From: Nucisporomicrobium flavum
GTDB lineage: Bacteria; Actinomycetota; Actinomycetes; Mycobacteriales; Micromonosporaceae
Assembly: GCF_016464385.1 (NCBI RefSeq)
Contig: NZ_JADMLH010000005.1
Location: forward strand, 1 to 64,000
Length of the DNA stretch: 64,000 nucleotides
Reading direction: 5' to 3'
The notes below the pieces were generated by a model. That model was not told where the DNA came from and did no database searches. It saw only the letters and a list, made by a program, of their open reading frames with translations. Of this stretch, positions 23,530 to 31,267 are shown piece after piece; within the stretch, counting starts at the first letter, position 1, and every line of letters begins with the position of its first letter. The position numbers and the translations under genes are program-made.

Positions 23530-24081
23530 ATGGTTATCAAGGTTGTCGAGCAGATCAACGACGACGAGCTCATCGAGTCGGCCTGGAAGATGTACGAGGA
23601 GTCGTTCCGCGGCCTGAACGCCCTCGCGGTGCAGCGGCACCTCATGTACCGCAACGAGTTCGACGAGGTCATGCGCGACGGCCGGGTACAGAAGTACCTC
23701 AGCCTCGACGACGAGGGAAACATGTGCGGGATGTCGACGTACACGAACGACCTCGACGCGATGCCGTTGATCTCACCGCAGTACTTCGAGCGGCGCTGGC
23801 CCGAGCTCTACGCCCAGCGCAAGATCTGGTACTGCGGTTTCGTCGCCGTGCTGCCCACCCCGGCCGCCCGGTCGTCGTTCGCCGACCTGGTCGAGGCGAT
23901 GTATCTGCTGGCCGCGGCCCAGAACGGGATCATCGGGCTGGACTTCTGCCAGCACAACGACGAGGCCCGCAAGATGAGCCGGGTGATCCGGCTGATGCTG
24001 CACCGGCTGTCGGGCAACTGCGACGCCAGCATGATGGACGCGCAGCAGTTCTGGATCTACCAGTTCCCGCAGGCGGCCTAG
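23530..24081 (+). CDS. Conserved protein of unknown function, possible GNAT-like fold
   Basis: The 183-residue soluble protein is rich in aromatic and acidic residues and has no signal peptide. Notable stretches are ESAWKMYEESFRGLNALAVQ, HLMYRNEFDEVMRDGRVQKY and KIWYCGFVAVLP. The order helix, strand with G-M-S-T, then a hydrophobic strand ending GFVAV recalls an acyltransferase (GNAT) fold, but no acetyl-CoA loop R/Q-x2-G-x-G/A is readable, so this is a weak inference. The ATG at 23530 follows GGGGAG and is preferred over an upstream frame from 23452. A real, well-expressed gene of unknown function. Confidence 0.75.
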   Translation: MVIKVVEQINDDELIESAWKMYEESFRGLNALAVQRHLMYRNEFDEVMRDGRVQKYLSLDDEGNMCGMSTYTNDLDAMPLISPQYFERRWPELYAQRKIWYCGFVAVLPTPAARSSFADLVEAMYLLAAAQNGIIGLDFCQHNDEARKMSRVIRLMLHRLSGNCDASMMDAQQFWIYQFPQAA

Positions 24082-24230
24082 CAGCTCCTGGATCGTGTGA
24101 CACGCCGACCGCCCGCCGCCGCCGGCCGGAGCACCGGGCTCTTGGGGGGCTGACGGAATTCCGGCCCGTACGGGTGACCTCCTTTCGCTTCGGGTCGGCG
24201 GGCGGTCCGGCGTGTCGTCGCGGGGAAAAG

Positions 24231-25844
24231 TCAGGTCCACCGGGACGGTTCGGGTGGGGTCTCCCACCGGGGCGGTCCCGGCGGCGCGTCCGGCTCCGGC
24301 GGGAGCTGCGGCACGGCGCCGGCGTTCAGCATCGCGCGGACGCTGATCGGCTCGGTGTGCGATCCCTTGAGCCGCGGGGCGTCGGCGATGAAGCCGCCGT
24401 CCGCGCCGCGGCCGATCGCGGCGTACACCTCGGGGCGGGCGGCCCGCATGACGAGGGCCCAGACGAAGCCGACCAGCGCGAAGACCGCGTACCCGGTCGG
24501 GAAGATCCAGTGGAACATCGAGCCGGACTCCACCTGCAGCAGGTCGCCGAGCCCGTAGATCGTCGCGGCCAGGATGATGCTGAGCAGCACGAACGCGGTG
24601 ATCGGGGCGATCTTGCCGCGCCACACGTTCTCCTGGTGGCGGTGCCGGACGAAGAACGCGATGACCGCCGCGGACGCGCTCCACATGAGGATCAGCACGC
24701 CCAGGCCGCCGACCACCGTGAGCCACGCGAACAGGTAGACCAGCGGGTCGGCGCCGGTGAGCCGGTAGACGACCAGCACCCCGAGCGCGAGCACGCTCTG
24801 CGTGATCGAGCCGACGATCGGCGCGCCGGTACGCGGATGCGTGTAGCCCCACGCCCGCGGCAGCACGCCCTCCCGGCCCAGCGCGAACTGGTAGCGCGAG
24901 ACCGCGGCGTGGAACGCGAGCAACGCGGCGAAGATGCTCGTCATGAACAGCACGTAGCCGATGTTGATCAGCGCCTCGGGCACGTGCGGGCTGACCAGCG
25001 TGAAGACCAGGTCCGTCTCCTCCGCCTTGGCGACCGAGACGATGTTGCCGGGCCCCGCCCCCACGGACATCGCCCACGCGGAGAGCCCGCAGAGCAGGCC
25101 CGCGAGGATGACCGCCCAGTGGGTGGCCCGGGCGATCGTCCGCTTCGGGTCCTTGGCCTCCTCGGAGAGCACGACCGTCGCCTCGAAGCCGACGAACCCG
25201 GCGATGGCGAGCACCATCATGGCCGCGACCTCGGGGGTGAGGACCTGCGCCGGGTTGAGCGTGGAGAAGCTGACCGAGCCGTCGGCCGGGTTGGCGACCA
25301 TCACCACGTCGTAGATGAGCACGATGAGGATCTCGGCGACCAGCAGCACGGCGAGCACCTTGCCGCTCAGGTCGACCCACAGCACGCCGAGCACCGCGGT
25401 CAGCGCCCACGCCGCGATCGCGCAGGCGAACCAGCCGACGTTCAGCCCGAGCCCGTTGAGCACCCCGGACGCCACGACGCCGAACAGCCCGAACAGCCCG
25501 ATCTGCATCATCGCGTACGCCGGCAGCGCCACGAACGCCGCGCCGACGCCCGGTATCCGCCCCAGCCCGTGACTGATGTACGAGTAGAACGCGCCGGAGT
25601 TGACGATGTGCCGGCTCATCGCGACGAACCCGACCGTGAAGATCGAGAGGATCCCCGCGACCACCAGGTACACCACCGGGACGGCGGTGTTGCCGACCAC
25701 GGCGTAGATGGTGGTGATGGCCCCGATGATGACGGTGAGGGGAGCGGCGCCCGCGACTCCGAAGAAGACCACCGAGGGAACGCCGAGCCGGTTACGTGCC
25801 AGGGCGGTGGACACGATGTCGGGCTCTGTCACGTCACTCCCCAT
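24231..25844 (-). CDS. APC-superfamily amino-acid or polyamine permease
   Basis: The 537-residue permease has about 12 membrane segments. The N terminus reads NRLGVPSVVFFGVAGAAPLT, the APC first-helix pattern, followed by GAFYSYISHGLGRIPG and FVGFEATVVLSEEAKDP, which carry substrate and coupling residues. A 60-residue Pro-rich cytoplasmic tail ends the protein. The start is the ATG at 25844 behind GGGAGG; an upstream frame to 26153 is an artefact. Its nearness to a decarboxylase and polyamine operon makes an amine or basic amino-acid substrate plausible. It is next to, and on the same strand as, a GPP34 gene. Confidence 0.88.
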   Translation of the reverse strand: MGSDVTEPDIVSTALARNRLGVPSVVFFGVAGAAPLTVIIGAITTIYAVVGNTAVPVVYLVVAGILSIFTVGFVAMSRHIVNSGAFYSYISHGLGRIPGVGAAFVALPAYAMMQIGLFGLFGVVASGVLNGLGLNVGWFACAIAAWALTAVLGVLWVDLSGKVLAVLLVAEILIVLIYDVVMVANPADGSVSFSTLNPAQVLTPEVAAMMVLAIAGFVGFEATVVLSEEAKDPKRTIARATHWAVILAGLLCGLSAWAMSVGAGPGNIVSVAKAEETDLVFTLVSPHVPEALINIGYVLFMTSIFAALLAFHAAVSRYQFALGREGVLPRAWGYTHPRTGAPIVGSITQSVLALGVLVVYRLTGADPLVYLFAWLTVVGGLGVLILMWSASAAVIAFFVRHRHQENVWRGKIAPITAFVLLSIILAATIYGLGDLLQVESGSMFHWIFPTGYAVFALVGFVWALVMRAARPEVYAAIGRGADGGFIADAPRLKGSHTEPISVRAMLNAGAVPQLPPEPDAPPGPPRWETPPEPSRWT

Positions 25845-25906
25845 CAAGAGCCTCCCAGCCCATTGGTCGATGTTGTCCCGCCGGCGATGGTGACGGCCGA
25901 CGGCAC

Positions 25907-26545
25907 TCACCGCCGACCGACGGCGAGCACGGAGCCGACGGATGCCTCGGTGTGCTCGATGAGCTGGCGCAGGTCCTCGGGCAGCGACCCGATGGCGGTG
26001 GGCAGCTGGGTGAGGGCGTGCCGGTGGACCTCGAAGTCCCACAGCACGTGGCGGGTGAGGCCGGTCGCGACGACCAGGCCGGCCAGCACGCGGTCGCTGA
26101 TGGACATCTCCAGTCCGCGCACCATGATGTTGGCGAGCCGCATCGGCGCCCACGCGGCCGCGTTGCGCTGCACCTCGTTGTTGGGCATGTAGAAGGTCTG
26201 GGTGCTGAGCATGCGGCGGCGGGTCACCGACTCGACCGCGCCCGAGCGCATGAGCCGCTCCCCCACCCGGTCGGCCGCGTCCTGCGACAGGTACGCCAGC
26301 CAGGTGCGCAGCTCACGGTGCTGCGGCTGCGAGATGAGCAGCTCCAGCACGGAGTGCGCGAGGGAGTCACGCGGCGGCTGCCGGCTCTCTATGTAGAGGT
26401 CGCCGTCGAAACAGCGCAGCCGCCCCTCTAGCATGAGCTCGCCCAGCAGGGCGGCAGCCAGACCCAGACCGGTGGCCCGGGGGTGCAGACGGGACCGGCC
26501 GGTGCGGTCCTCGTGCGCGATCAGGAAGAACTGGTCAGCCAGCAC
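25907..26545 (-). CDS. GPP34 (GOLPH3-like) family protein
   Basis: The 212-residue protein matches the GPP34 family, the bacterial relatives of Golgi phosphoprotein 3. Typical features are the N-terminal LADQFFLIAHED, GLGLAAALLGELMLEGRL and the central DRVGERLMRSGAVE. In eukaryotes the fold binds phosphatidylinositol 4-phosphate; in actinomycetes the role is not established. The start is the GTG at 26545, eight bases after AAGGAG; the longer frame from 26632 is not preferred. It lies 62 bases upstream of the APC permease and divergent from the Scr1-type regulator. Confidence 0.85.
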   Translation of the reverse strand: MLADQFFLIAHEDRTGRSRLHPRATGLGLAAALLGELMLEGRLRCFDGDLYIESRQPPRDSLAHSVLELLISQPQHRELRTWLAYLSQDAADRVGERLMRSGAVESVTRRRMLSTQTFYMPNNEVQRNAAAWAPMRLANIMVRGLEMSISDRVLAGLVVATGLTRHVLWDFEVHRHALTQLPTAIGSLPEDLRQLIEHTEASVGSVLAVGRR

Positions 26546-26656
26546 GCCGCCACTCCTTAAGACACATCGAACCGTTACGCCGTCGGGCAACTGCCCGTAT
26601 AGAAGGCAATAACTCGCTGTCGGGAGCATCATGTACCGACCCCCGAGGACAATGCA

Positions 26657-26673
26657 AGAAGTACTAGACTTCT
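26657..26673. promoter_or_regulatory. Inverted repeat AGAAGT-N5-ACTTCT in a divergent promoter region
   Basis: A 6-bp inverted repeat with a five-base spacer lies between the GPP34 gene and the Scr1-type regulator. It is AT-richer than the surroundings and 80 bp upstream of the regulator's GTG. The regulator next door is the simplest candidate to bind it. Confidence 0.35.
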
Positions 26674-26752
26674 CGTCGACCCCGCCCGTCTACGATGGAT
26701 CACGGGGCGATACAGACGGGTTGTCGACGTCCCACGATCGAGGGAGCCACGG

Positions 26753-27601
26753 GTGTCCACAGACGAAGGTCCTACGCTGCGGCGACGTCGTTTGGGCACG
26801 GAGCTGAAACGGTGCCGCGAACGCGCCGGATTGACCCAGGAGAATGTCTCCCGGCATTTCGAATGGCATGCCGCCAAGGTCACCCGGATCGAGACCGCAC
26901 GGGTCGCCGTCACTCCCCGCGACGTCCGTGACCTGCTGGTGCTGTACGGCGTGGACGACGAGCAGTACCGCGAGGCCCTCATGGACCTGGCCCGCTCGTC
27001 GCGCCAGAAGACGTGGTGGACCGACTACCGCGACATCATGCGCCCCGGCAACTTCATCGGCCTGGAGGCGGAGGCGGCCTCCCTGCGGGTGTGGGAACCC
27101 ATCGTCCTACCAGGGCTTCTGCAGACCGAGGACTACATCCGCGCGCTCATGCGCACGGGCCGCTCGACGGACTCCCCGCAGCACATCGACCGGCGGGTCG
27201 CGTTGCGGCTGAAGCGGCAGGACCGGCTGCGCGGCGCCAACCCGCTCCAGCTCTTCGCGATCATCGATGAATCGGTGGTGCGACGCTCCGTAGGCGGCCC
27301 CGACGTGATGGATCACCAGCTGCGGTCTCTCATCGACGTGGCTCAATTACCGAACGTGACGGTCCAAATCCTGCCGTTCGACGCCGGCGAACATCCGTTC
27401 CTGGGCGGTTCAGCAGCACTTTTGGAGTTCCCGGAGACCACTCATCTGGATGTAGTTTACCTGGAGGGTCTTGCGGGAGACCTCTACGAAGAGCAACATT
27501 CAGAGGTCGCACGTTACCGTGCGGAGTTCGATCAGTTGAGCACCCGGGCGCTCGACCCGCGCCTCACGCTTAAGATGATCGAGAGCCTCTTGCGCGCGTA
27601 A
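26753..27601 (+). CDS. Helix-turn-helix regulator with DUF5753 domain (Scr1/WhiJ type)
   Basis: The 282-residue protein has an N-terminal Xre-like helix-turn-helix (LGTELKRCRERAGLTQENVS start, about 14-70) and a DUF5753 effector domain (about 90-280). The latter is marked by EAEAASLRVWEPIVLPGLLQ, TEDYIRAL, DRRVALRLKRQDRL and the terminal YRAEFDQLSTRALDP. This is the regulator of the actinomycete Scr1/WhiJ/AbaA-like pair, whose partner, a small DUF397 protein, is the next gene. Known members affect development and antibiotic production. The GTG start lies behind GAGGGAG. The partner gene begins 38 bases downstream. Confidence 0.92.
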   Translation: MSTDEGPTLRRRRLGTELKRCRERAGLTQENVSRHFEWHAAKVTRIETARVAVTPRDVRDLLVLYGVDDEQYREALMDLARSSRQKTWWTDYRDIMRPGNFIGLEAEAASLRVWEPIVLPGLLQTEDYIRALMRTGRSTDSPQHIDRRVALRLKRQDRLRGANPLQLFAIIDESVVRRSVGGPDVMDHQLRSLIDVAQLPNVTVQILPFDAGEHPFLGGSAALLEFPETTHLDVVYLEGLAGDLYEEQHSEVARYRAEFDQLSTRALDPRLTLKMIESLLRA

Positions 27602-27639
27602 GGGGCCGGCACGCACAACCGCATATGGAAGGGAGGTGC

Positions 27640-27861
27640 ATGGGCATGCCAGCGCACCATCTCAACGCTGCCGTTTGGAAAAAGAGCAGTCGCAGCAACG
27701 GAAACGGCGGCAACAACTGTGTCGAGGTCGCCTTCCTCGACACAGCCGTTGCCGTTCGCGACAGCAAGAACCCTTCCGGTCCCGCTCTCATCTTCAACCC
27801 GGCGCATTGGACCGAGTTTGTGAACTCGGCCAAGTGCGGCGAGTTCGATATCAACCGCTGA
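27640..27861 (+). CDS. DUF397 family protein, partner of the Scr1-type regulator
   Basis: The 73-residue protein has the complete DUF397 pattern: AAVWKKSSRSN, NNCVEVAFL, AVRDSKNPSGPAL and a C-terminal block with F-V-N-S-A-K-C-G-E-F. It is the standard small companion of the upstream DUF5753 helix-turn-helix protein, possibly its antagonist. The ATG at 27640 was preferred over ATG 27625 because GGGAGG sits at 27631-27636, immediately upstream. It ends 286 bases before the decarboxylase gene. Confidence 0.92.
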   Translation: MGMPAHHLNAAVWKKSSRSNGNGGNNCVEVAFLDTAVAVRDSKNPSGPALIFNPAHWTEFVNSAKCGEFDINR

Positions 27862-28147
27862 GAGCCTACCGATCTGTACTCAGAGATGGGAAGTAGATAC
27901 TCAAAGTCAACTTCCCGAAGGGCCATGATCGAATTCAAGATGGTGCAACTCCGCTGATCAGGGGAGTAGCACGACGCATTCGGGGCATCCGCGCGGGTGT
28001 CCCGAATTGCGTTTACCCAGCTCAATAGCTTGATCATTCGGTATTGATCTCCATGCCCCCAGGTCATCGACGTTTCCGCGGGCGCCATGCATACTGAGTA
28101 GCACACGCTCCGCATTGAAACGACAACTCAGCGTAAGGGGCATCCCG

Positions 28148-29272
28148 GTGCGCCAGTCATTTCCTCGCGTCGTGACCGTCGATCCCATCGTCGACACCCG
28201 GACCGGCCCGGTCCTGCAGATGCGCGCCGACCGCATCGTCGCCGCGCTCGACACCTTCCGGGCCGCTTTCCCCGGCGTCCGCCCGTTCTACGCCACGAAA
28301 TGCAACACCCATCCGGGAGTGCTCCGGACGCTGCACGACGCCGGCTCCGGCTTCGAGGTCGCCTCCTTTCAGGAGATCGAGACCCTCACGGGTGCGGGCG
28401 TACGGGCCGAGGACCTGATCTTCAGCAACCCCGTGCGCGCCCGCGAGCAGACCGCCCGCGCGGCCGCCGCCGGAGTCCACCGGTTCAGTGTGGACAGCGT
28501 CGAGGAGCTGCACCGGGTCGCCGAGGAAGCGCCCGGCAGCCGCGTGTACGCCCGCCTGATCAGCGGCGGGCAGGACAGCGTCGTACCCAGCGAGGGCAAG
28601 TTCGGTGTGGACGCCACCGGCGCCGTACGGCTGCTGCTGGAGGCCCGCGAGCTGGGGCTGGTGCCGTACGGGATCACCTTCCACATGGGGTCGCAGATGC
28701 TGGACCCGGCGGCGCTGCAGCAACCCCTGCGCGACGTCGCCGGCATCATGGACCGTCTCCTGCGGGCCGGCGTGCGGCTGGAGATGGTGGACATCGGCGG
28801 CGGCTTCCCGGCCGCGTACGACGAGCCCGTGCCGCCGCTGGCCGCGTTCGGACGGGTGGCGGCCGCGGGGCTGGCGGACCTGCCGTACCCGGTCGAGGTC
28901 TTCGCCGAGCCGGGCCGCTGCCTGGTCGCCGAGGCCGGGACGTTCCGCTGCCGGGTGATCGGGGTGGCCGAGCGCCCGTCGGGCTGGTGGGCGCACACGA
29001 ACCTCGGCGTGTTCCACGGGCTCATGGAGGTGCTGGAGTCCGGCGGGCACCTGCACTACCCGATCCACGACACCCGCGGCACCCGGCTGCGCCGCTGCTA
29101 CCACCTGACCGGGCCGACCTGCGACAGCCAGGACACGTTCGCCCGCGACGTGCTGCTCTCCGCCGACCTGCGCGAGGGCGACGAGCTGCTGATCGGGTCG
29201 GCGGGGGCGTACACCAGCGTCTACGCGTCGCGCTTCAACGGCTTCCCGCCGCCCCGGGTCATCATGATCTAA
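28148..29272 (+). CDS. Fold-III PLP-dependent ornithine/lysine-type decarboxylase
   Basis: The 374-residue protein has the alanine-racemase-like PLP barrel and C-terminal beta domain of the ODC/lysine-ornithine decarboxylase family. K51 (FYATKCN) forms the Schiff base, H179 (FHMGSQ) stacks on PLP, 217-220 (GGGF) and 254-257 (EPGR) hold phosphate, and C325-D326 (GPTCDSQD) provide the active-site cysteine and amine-binding aspartate from the neighbouring subunit. It probably makes putrescine or cadaverine. The GTG at 28148 follows AAGGGG; a TTG-initiated form from 28115 is less likely. Distinguishing ornithine from lysine or other substrates needs assay. Confidence 0.88.
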   Translation: MRQSFPRVVTVDPIVDTRTGPVLQMRADRIVAALDTFRAAFPGVRPFYATKCNTHPGVLRTLHDAGSGFEVASFQEIETLTGAGVRAEDLIFSNPVRAREQTARAAAAGVHRFSVDSVEELHRVAEEAPGSRVYARLISGGQDSVVPSEGKFGVDATGAVRLLLEARELGLVPYGITFHMGSQMLDPAALQQPLRDVAGIMDRLLRAGVRLEMVDIGGGFPAAYDEPVPPLAAFGRVAAAGLADLPYPVEVFAEPGRCLVAEAGTFRCRVIGVAERPSGWWAHTNLGVFHGLMEVLESGGHLHYPIHDTRGTRLRRCYHLTGPTCDSQDTFARDVLLSADLREGDELLIGSAGAYTSVYASRFNGFPPPRVIMI

Positions 29273-29529
29273 CCGTCCCACCAGCGCAGCACGGCCCGCG
29301 CCCGGGCGGTGTTCCGGCGGCTGAGCCCGCGCGGCTCCGGCACGAACCACTGCTTGCCCGGGTACGGCGCCACCACGGGCCAGGTGCCCTGCGGATCCTG
29401 CTCGGCGAGGAGCCGCGCTCCCCAGCCCTCGGTGGCGATGCGCGCGCGGTCGCACGGGTCGCCCGTCACCTTCCAGCGCCCGGCCGGATCGCCGTCGAGC
29501 AGCCATGCCGTGAGGCTGCTGTCGTCCAT
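29269..29529 (-). CDS. Short protein resembling squalene-cyclase-type repeats (possibly truncated)
   Basis: The 86-residue protein reads SSLTAWLLDGDPAGRWKVTG, then RARIATEGWGARLLAEQDPQG and a C-terminal RNTARARAVLRWWDG. These resemble the N-terminal repeats and a later RALRVLRWW block of larger actinobacterial prenyltransferase/squalene-cyclase-like proteins. A middle and C-terminal part may have been deleted, or this is a small stand-alone version. Its stop overlaps the stop of the decarboxylase gene tail to tail by three bases. The function is unknown. Confidence 0.6.
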   Translation of the reverse strand: MDDSSLTAWLLDGDPAGRWKVTGDPCDRARIATEGWGARLLAEQDPQGTWPVVAPYPGKQWFVPEPRGLSRRNTARARAVLRWWDG

Positions 29530-29697
29530 GCCGCCATCCTCGCCGCCGCGTTCCGGCGGTACCAGGGCAGTTCGGCAGGTTCCGGTCCGGTCGGCGGTTC
29601 GGCGCGGATCTTCGTCCGTTCCGGCCGGTTCCGCACGGCCGAACTCGCGGGTAGCGTGCGGCGAGCGTGTTCGTGTCGTGACCTACAGGAGTTCCTC

Positions 29698-30660
29698 ATG
29701 CGCCGGATTCTCGCCGCGCTCGCCGTGGCGGCGACCGTGTTCGCGGCGGCCGCCTGCACCTCCGACGACGGCGGGAAACCGGCGCCCCCGGCGGGCGGCG
29801 GCACCCGGATCAGCCTCGGCGTGATCCCGATCGTCGATGTCGCCCCGGCGTACCTCGGGAAGAAGAAGGGGTTCTTCAGCAGCCGCGGCCTCGACCTCAC
29901 GCTGGTGCAGGAGCAGGGCGGCGCCGCCATCGTCAAGGGGGTGGCCGGGGGCAGGTACCAGTTCGGGTTCAGCAACGCGACCTCGCTGATGGCCGCGCAG
30001 GCCGACGGTGTTCCGCTCAAGGTGGTGGCCAACGGCGTCACGTCGAACGGGCGGCCGGGGCGCGACTTCTCCGCCGTCGTGGTGCCCGACGACAGCCCGA
30101 TCAAAAGCGCGAAGGATCTCGCCGGCAAGAAGATCGGGGTCAACGCGCTGAAGAGCCTGGGCGACACGACCGTACGGCAGTCCGTGCGCCGGGCCGGCGG
30201 TGACCCGGCCAAGCTGGTCTTCACCGCCCTGCCGTTCCCCGAGATGCCGGCGGCGCTGCAGTCCGGGCAGATCGACGCGGCGTGGGTCGTCGAGCCGCAG
30301 CTGTCGGAGGCGCTCACCCAGGGCTCGCAGGTGATCGCCTCGAACTTCGTGGACACGGCCGCGGACCTGACGGTCGCGCTCTACTTCACCGGCTCCACGA
30401 CGGCCACGCAGGACGCGGATGTGGTCGGCCGTTTCACCGCGGCGATCAACGAGTCGATGGCCTACGCGACGGCACACCCCGAGGAGGTCCGCGACATCAT
30501 CGGCACGTACACGCCGATCTCGGACGTGGTCCGGACGTCGATGATCCTGCCGGACTGGCCGCACGACATCAACCGGCCGTCGCTCGAGCGGCTCGCCACG
30601 CTGGGCAGCGAGGACGGCATCTTCACCCGGCCGCCGGCGCTGGACCAGCTGCTTCCCTAG
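29698..30660 (+). CDS. ABC transporter substrate-binding lipoprotein (SsuA/NMT1-like)
   Basis: The 320-residue protein has a lipoprotein signal with lipobox AAAAC (cysteine near residue 19) and a type-2 periplasmic-binding domain of the SsuA/NMT1/TauA type, starting ISLGVIPIVDVAPAYLGKKKG. Members bind sulfonates, taurine, nitrate or thiamin precursors. AGGAG lies upstream of the ATG. No permease or ATPase gene for such an importer is adjacent, so it is an orphan that may serve a transporter elsewhere. Its 3' end overlaps the convergent MarR gene by 38 bases. Confidence 0.87.
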   Translation: MRRILAALAVAATVFAAAACTSDDGGKPAPPAGGGTRISLGVIPIVDVAPAYLGKKKGFFSSRGLDLTLVQEQGGAAIVKGVAGGRYQFGFSNATSLMAAQADGVPLKVVANGVTSNGRPGRDFSAVVVPDDSPIKSAKDLAGKKIGVNALKSLGDTTVRQSVRRAGGDPAKLVFTALPFPEMPAALQSGQIDAAWVVEPQLSEALTQGSQVIASNFVDTAADLTVALYFTGSTTATQDADVVGRFTAAINESMAYATAHPEEVRDIIGTYTPISDVVRTSMILPDWPHDINRPSLERLATLGSEDGIFTRPPALDQLLP

Positions 30661-31144
30661 GCGCCTCCCGCGGCGCCTCGCCGCAGGACTCGTCGACCCG
30701 CCGGGCCACGTGGCAGGCGACCTCCCGCAGCACGTGCACCTGCTCCTCGGTGAGCCCGTCGATGACGTACCGGCGGACCGCGGCGACGTGCCCGGGCGCC
30801 GCGGCGACCACGACGTCCCAGCCCGCGTCGGTGAGCACCGCCGTGGTGTAGCGAGGGCTCTCGGGGTCGGGCTCCCGGCGGAGCAGGCCGCGCTGCTCCA
30901 GCCGCTTGACCACGTTCGACAGCCGCGACAGCGAGCTGCTGACGTGGTGCGCCAGGTCGCTGAGCCGCTGCGTGCGCCCCGGGGACATGGACAGCTGGCT
31001 GAGCACGAAGTAGTCGAACAGCGTGAGGTTGCTGTCGCGCAGCATCTGCGCGTCCAGGGCGCTGGGCAGCTTGAACATCAGCCCGGCGAGCGCCAGCCAG
31101 GCGTCACGCTCCCAGCTCTGCAGCCACCGCGGTTCCTCCGGCAT
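30623..31144 (-). CDS. MarR-family transcriptional regulator
   Basis: The 173-residue protein has a MarR winged helix: dimerisation helix LTLFDYFVLSQLSMSPGR, recognition region LAHHVSSSLSRLSNVVKRLE and wing RREPDPESPRYTTAVLT. It is divergent from an azoreductase gene and separated from it by three TTCA-type palindromes, so it almost surely represses the azoreductase gene and itself, responding to quinone-like or electrophilic compounds. The ATG at 31144 was chosen because a -10 TACGCT ends seven bases upstream, giving a leaderless start. A 19-residue tail after helix 6 is Pro/Ala-rich. Confidence 0.9.
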   Translation of the reverse strand: MPEEPRWLQSWERDAWLALAGLMFKLPSALDAQMLRDSNLTLFDYFVLSQLSMSPGRTQRLSDLAHHVSSSLSRLSNVVKRLEQRGLLRREPDPESPRYTTAVLTDAGWDVVVAAAPGHVAAVRRYVIDGLTEEQVHVLREVACHVARRVDESCGEAPREAPREAAGPAPAAG

Positions 31145-31151
31145 GCCGTTC

Positions 31152-31157
31152 AGCGTA
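31152..31157 (-). promoter_or_regulatory. Putative leaderless -10 of the marR gene
   Basis: TACGCT on the minus strand (31157-31152) is followed by GAACGGC and the ATG at 31144. The seven-base spacing fits leaderless initiation. The corresponding -35 position falls in the operator at 31166-31179, consistent with autorepression. Confidence 0.45.
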
Positions 31158-31165
31158 CGACGCGA

Positions 31166-31179
31166 CTTCACGGGTGAAG
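31166..31179. promoter_or_regulatory. MarR-type operator O1
   Basis: CTTCAC-GG-GTGAAG is a perfect inverted repeat covering the expected -35 of the marR gene. It shares the TTCA half-site with the two downstream palindromes and is presumably bound by the same MarR protein. Confidence 0.55.
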
Positions 31180-31204
31180 CGACGTGACCGATCTCGCATC
31201 TGGA

Positions 31205-31216
31205 TTCAAGCTTGAA
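31205..31216. promoter_or_regulatory. MarR-type operator O2 (perfect TTCAAGCTTGAA)
   Basis: A perfect 12-bp palindrome, repeated exactly at 31236-31247 with 31 bp between starts, about three helical turns. It lies between the divergent regulator and azoreductase genes. Confidence 0.75.
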
Positions 31217-31235
31217 GTTGTGGTGCTACGGTGAC

Positions 31236-31247
31236 TTCAAGCTTGAA
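31236..31247. promoter_or_regulatory. MarR-type operator O3 (perfect TTCAAGCTTGAA)
   Basis: Second exact copy of the 12-bp palindrome, ending 20 bases before the azoreductase GTG and just before its ribosome site. Binding here would block the azoreductase promoter or early elongation. Confidence 0.75.
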
Positions 31248-31267
31248 CCCAACCTCGAGGAGTTGCC

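Noticed and set aside
27862..28147. Antisense frames between DUF397 and the decarboxylase
   Set aside because: Frames such as 27570-28115 minus run across the real DUF397 gene and lack ribosome sites; the gap is better read as promoter and leader of the decarboxylase.
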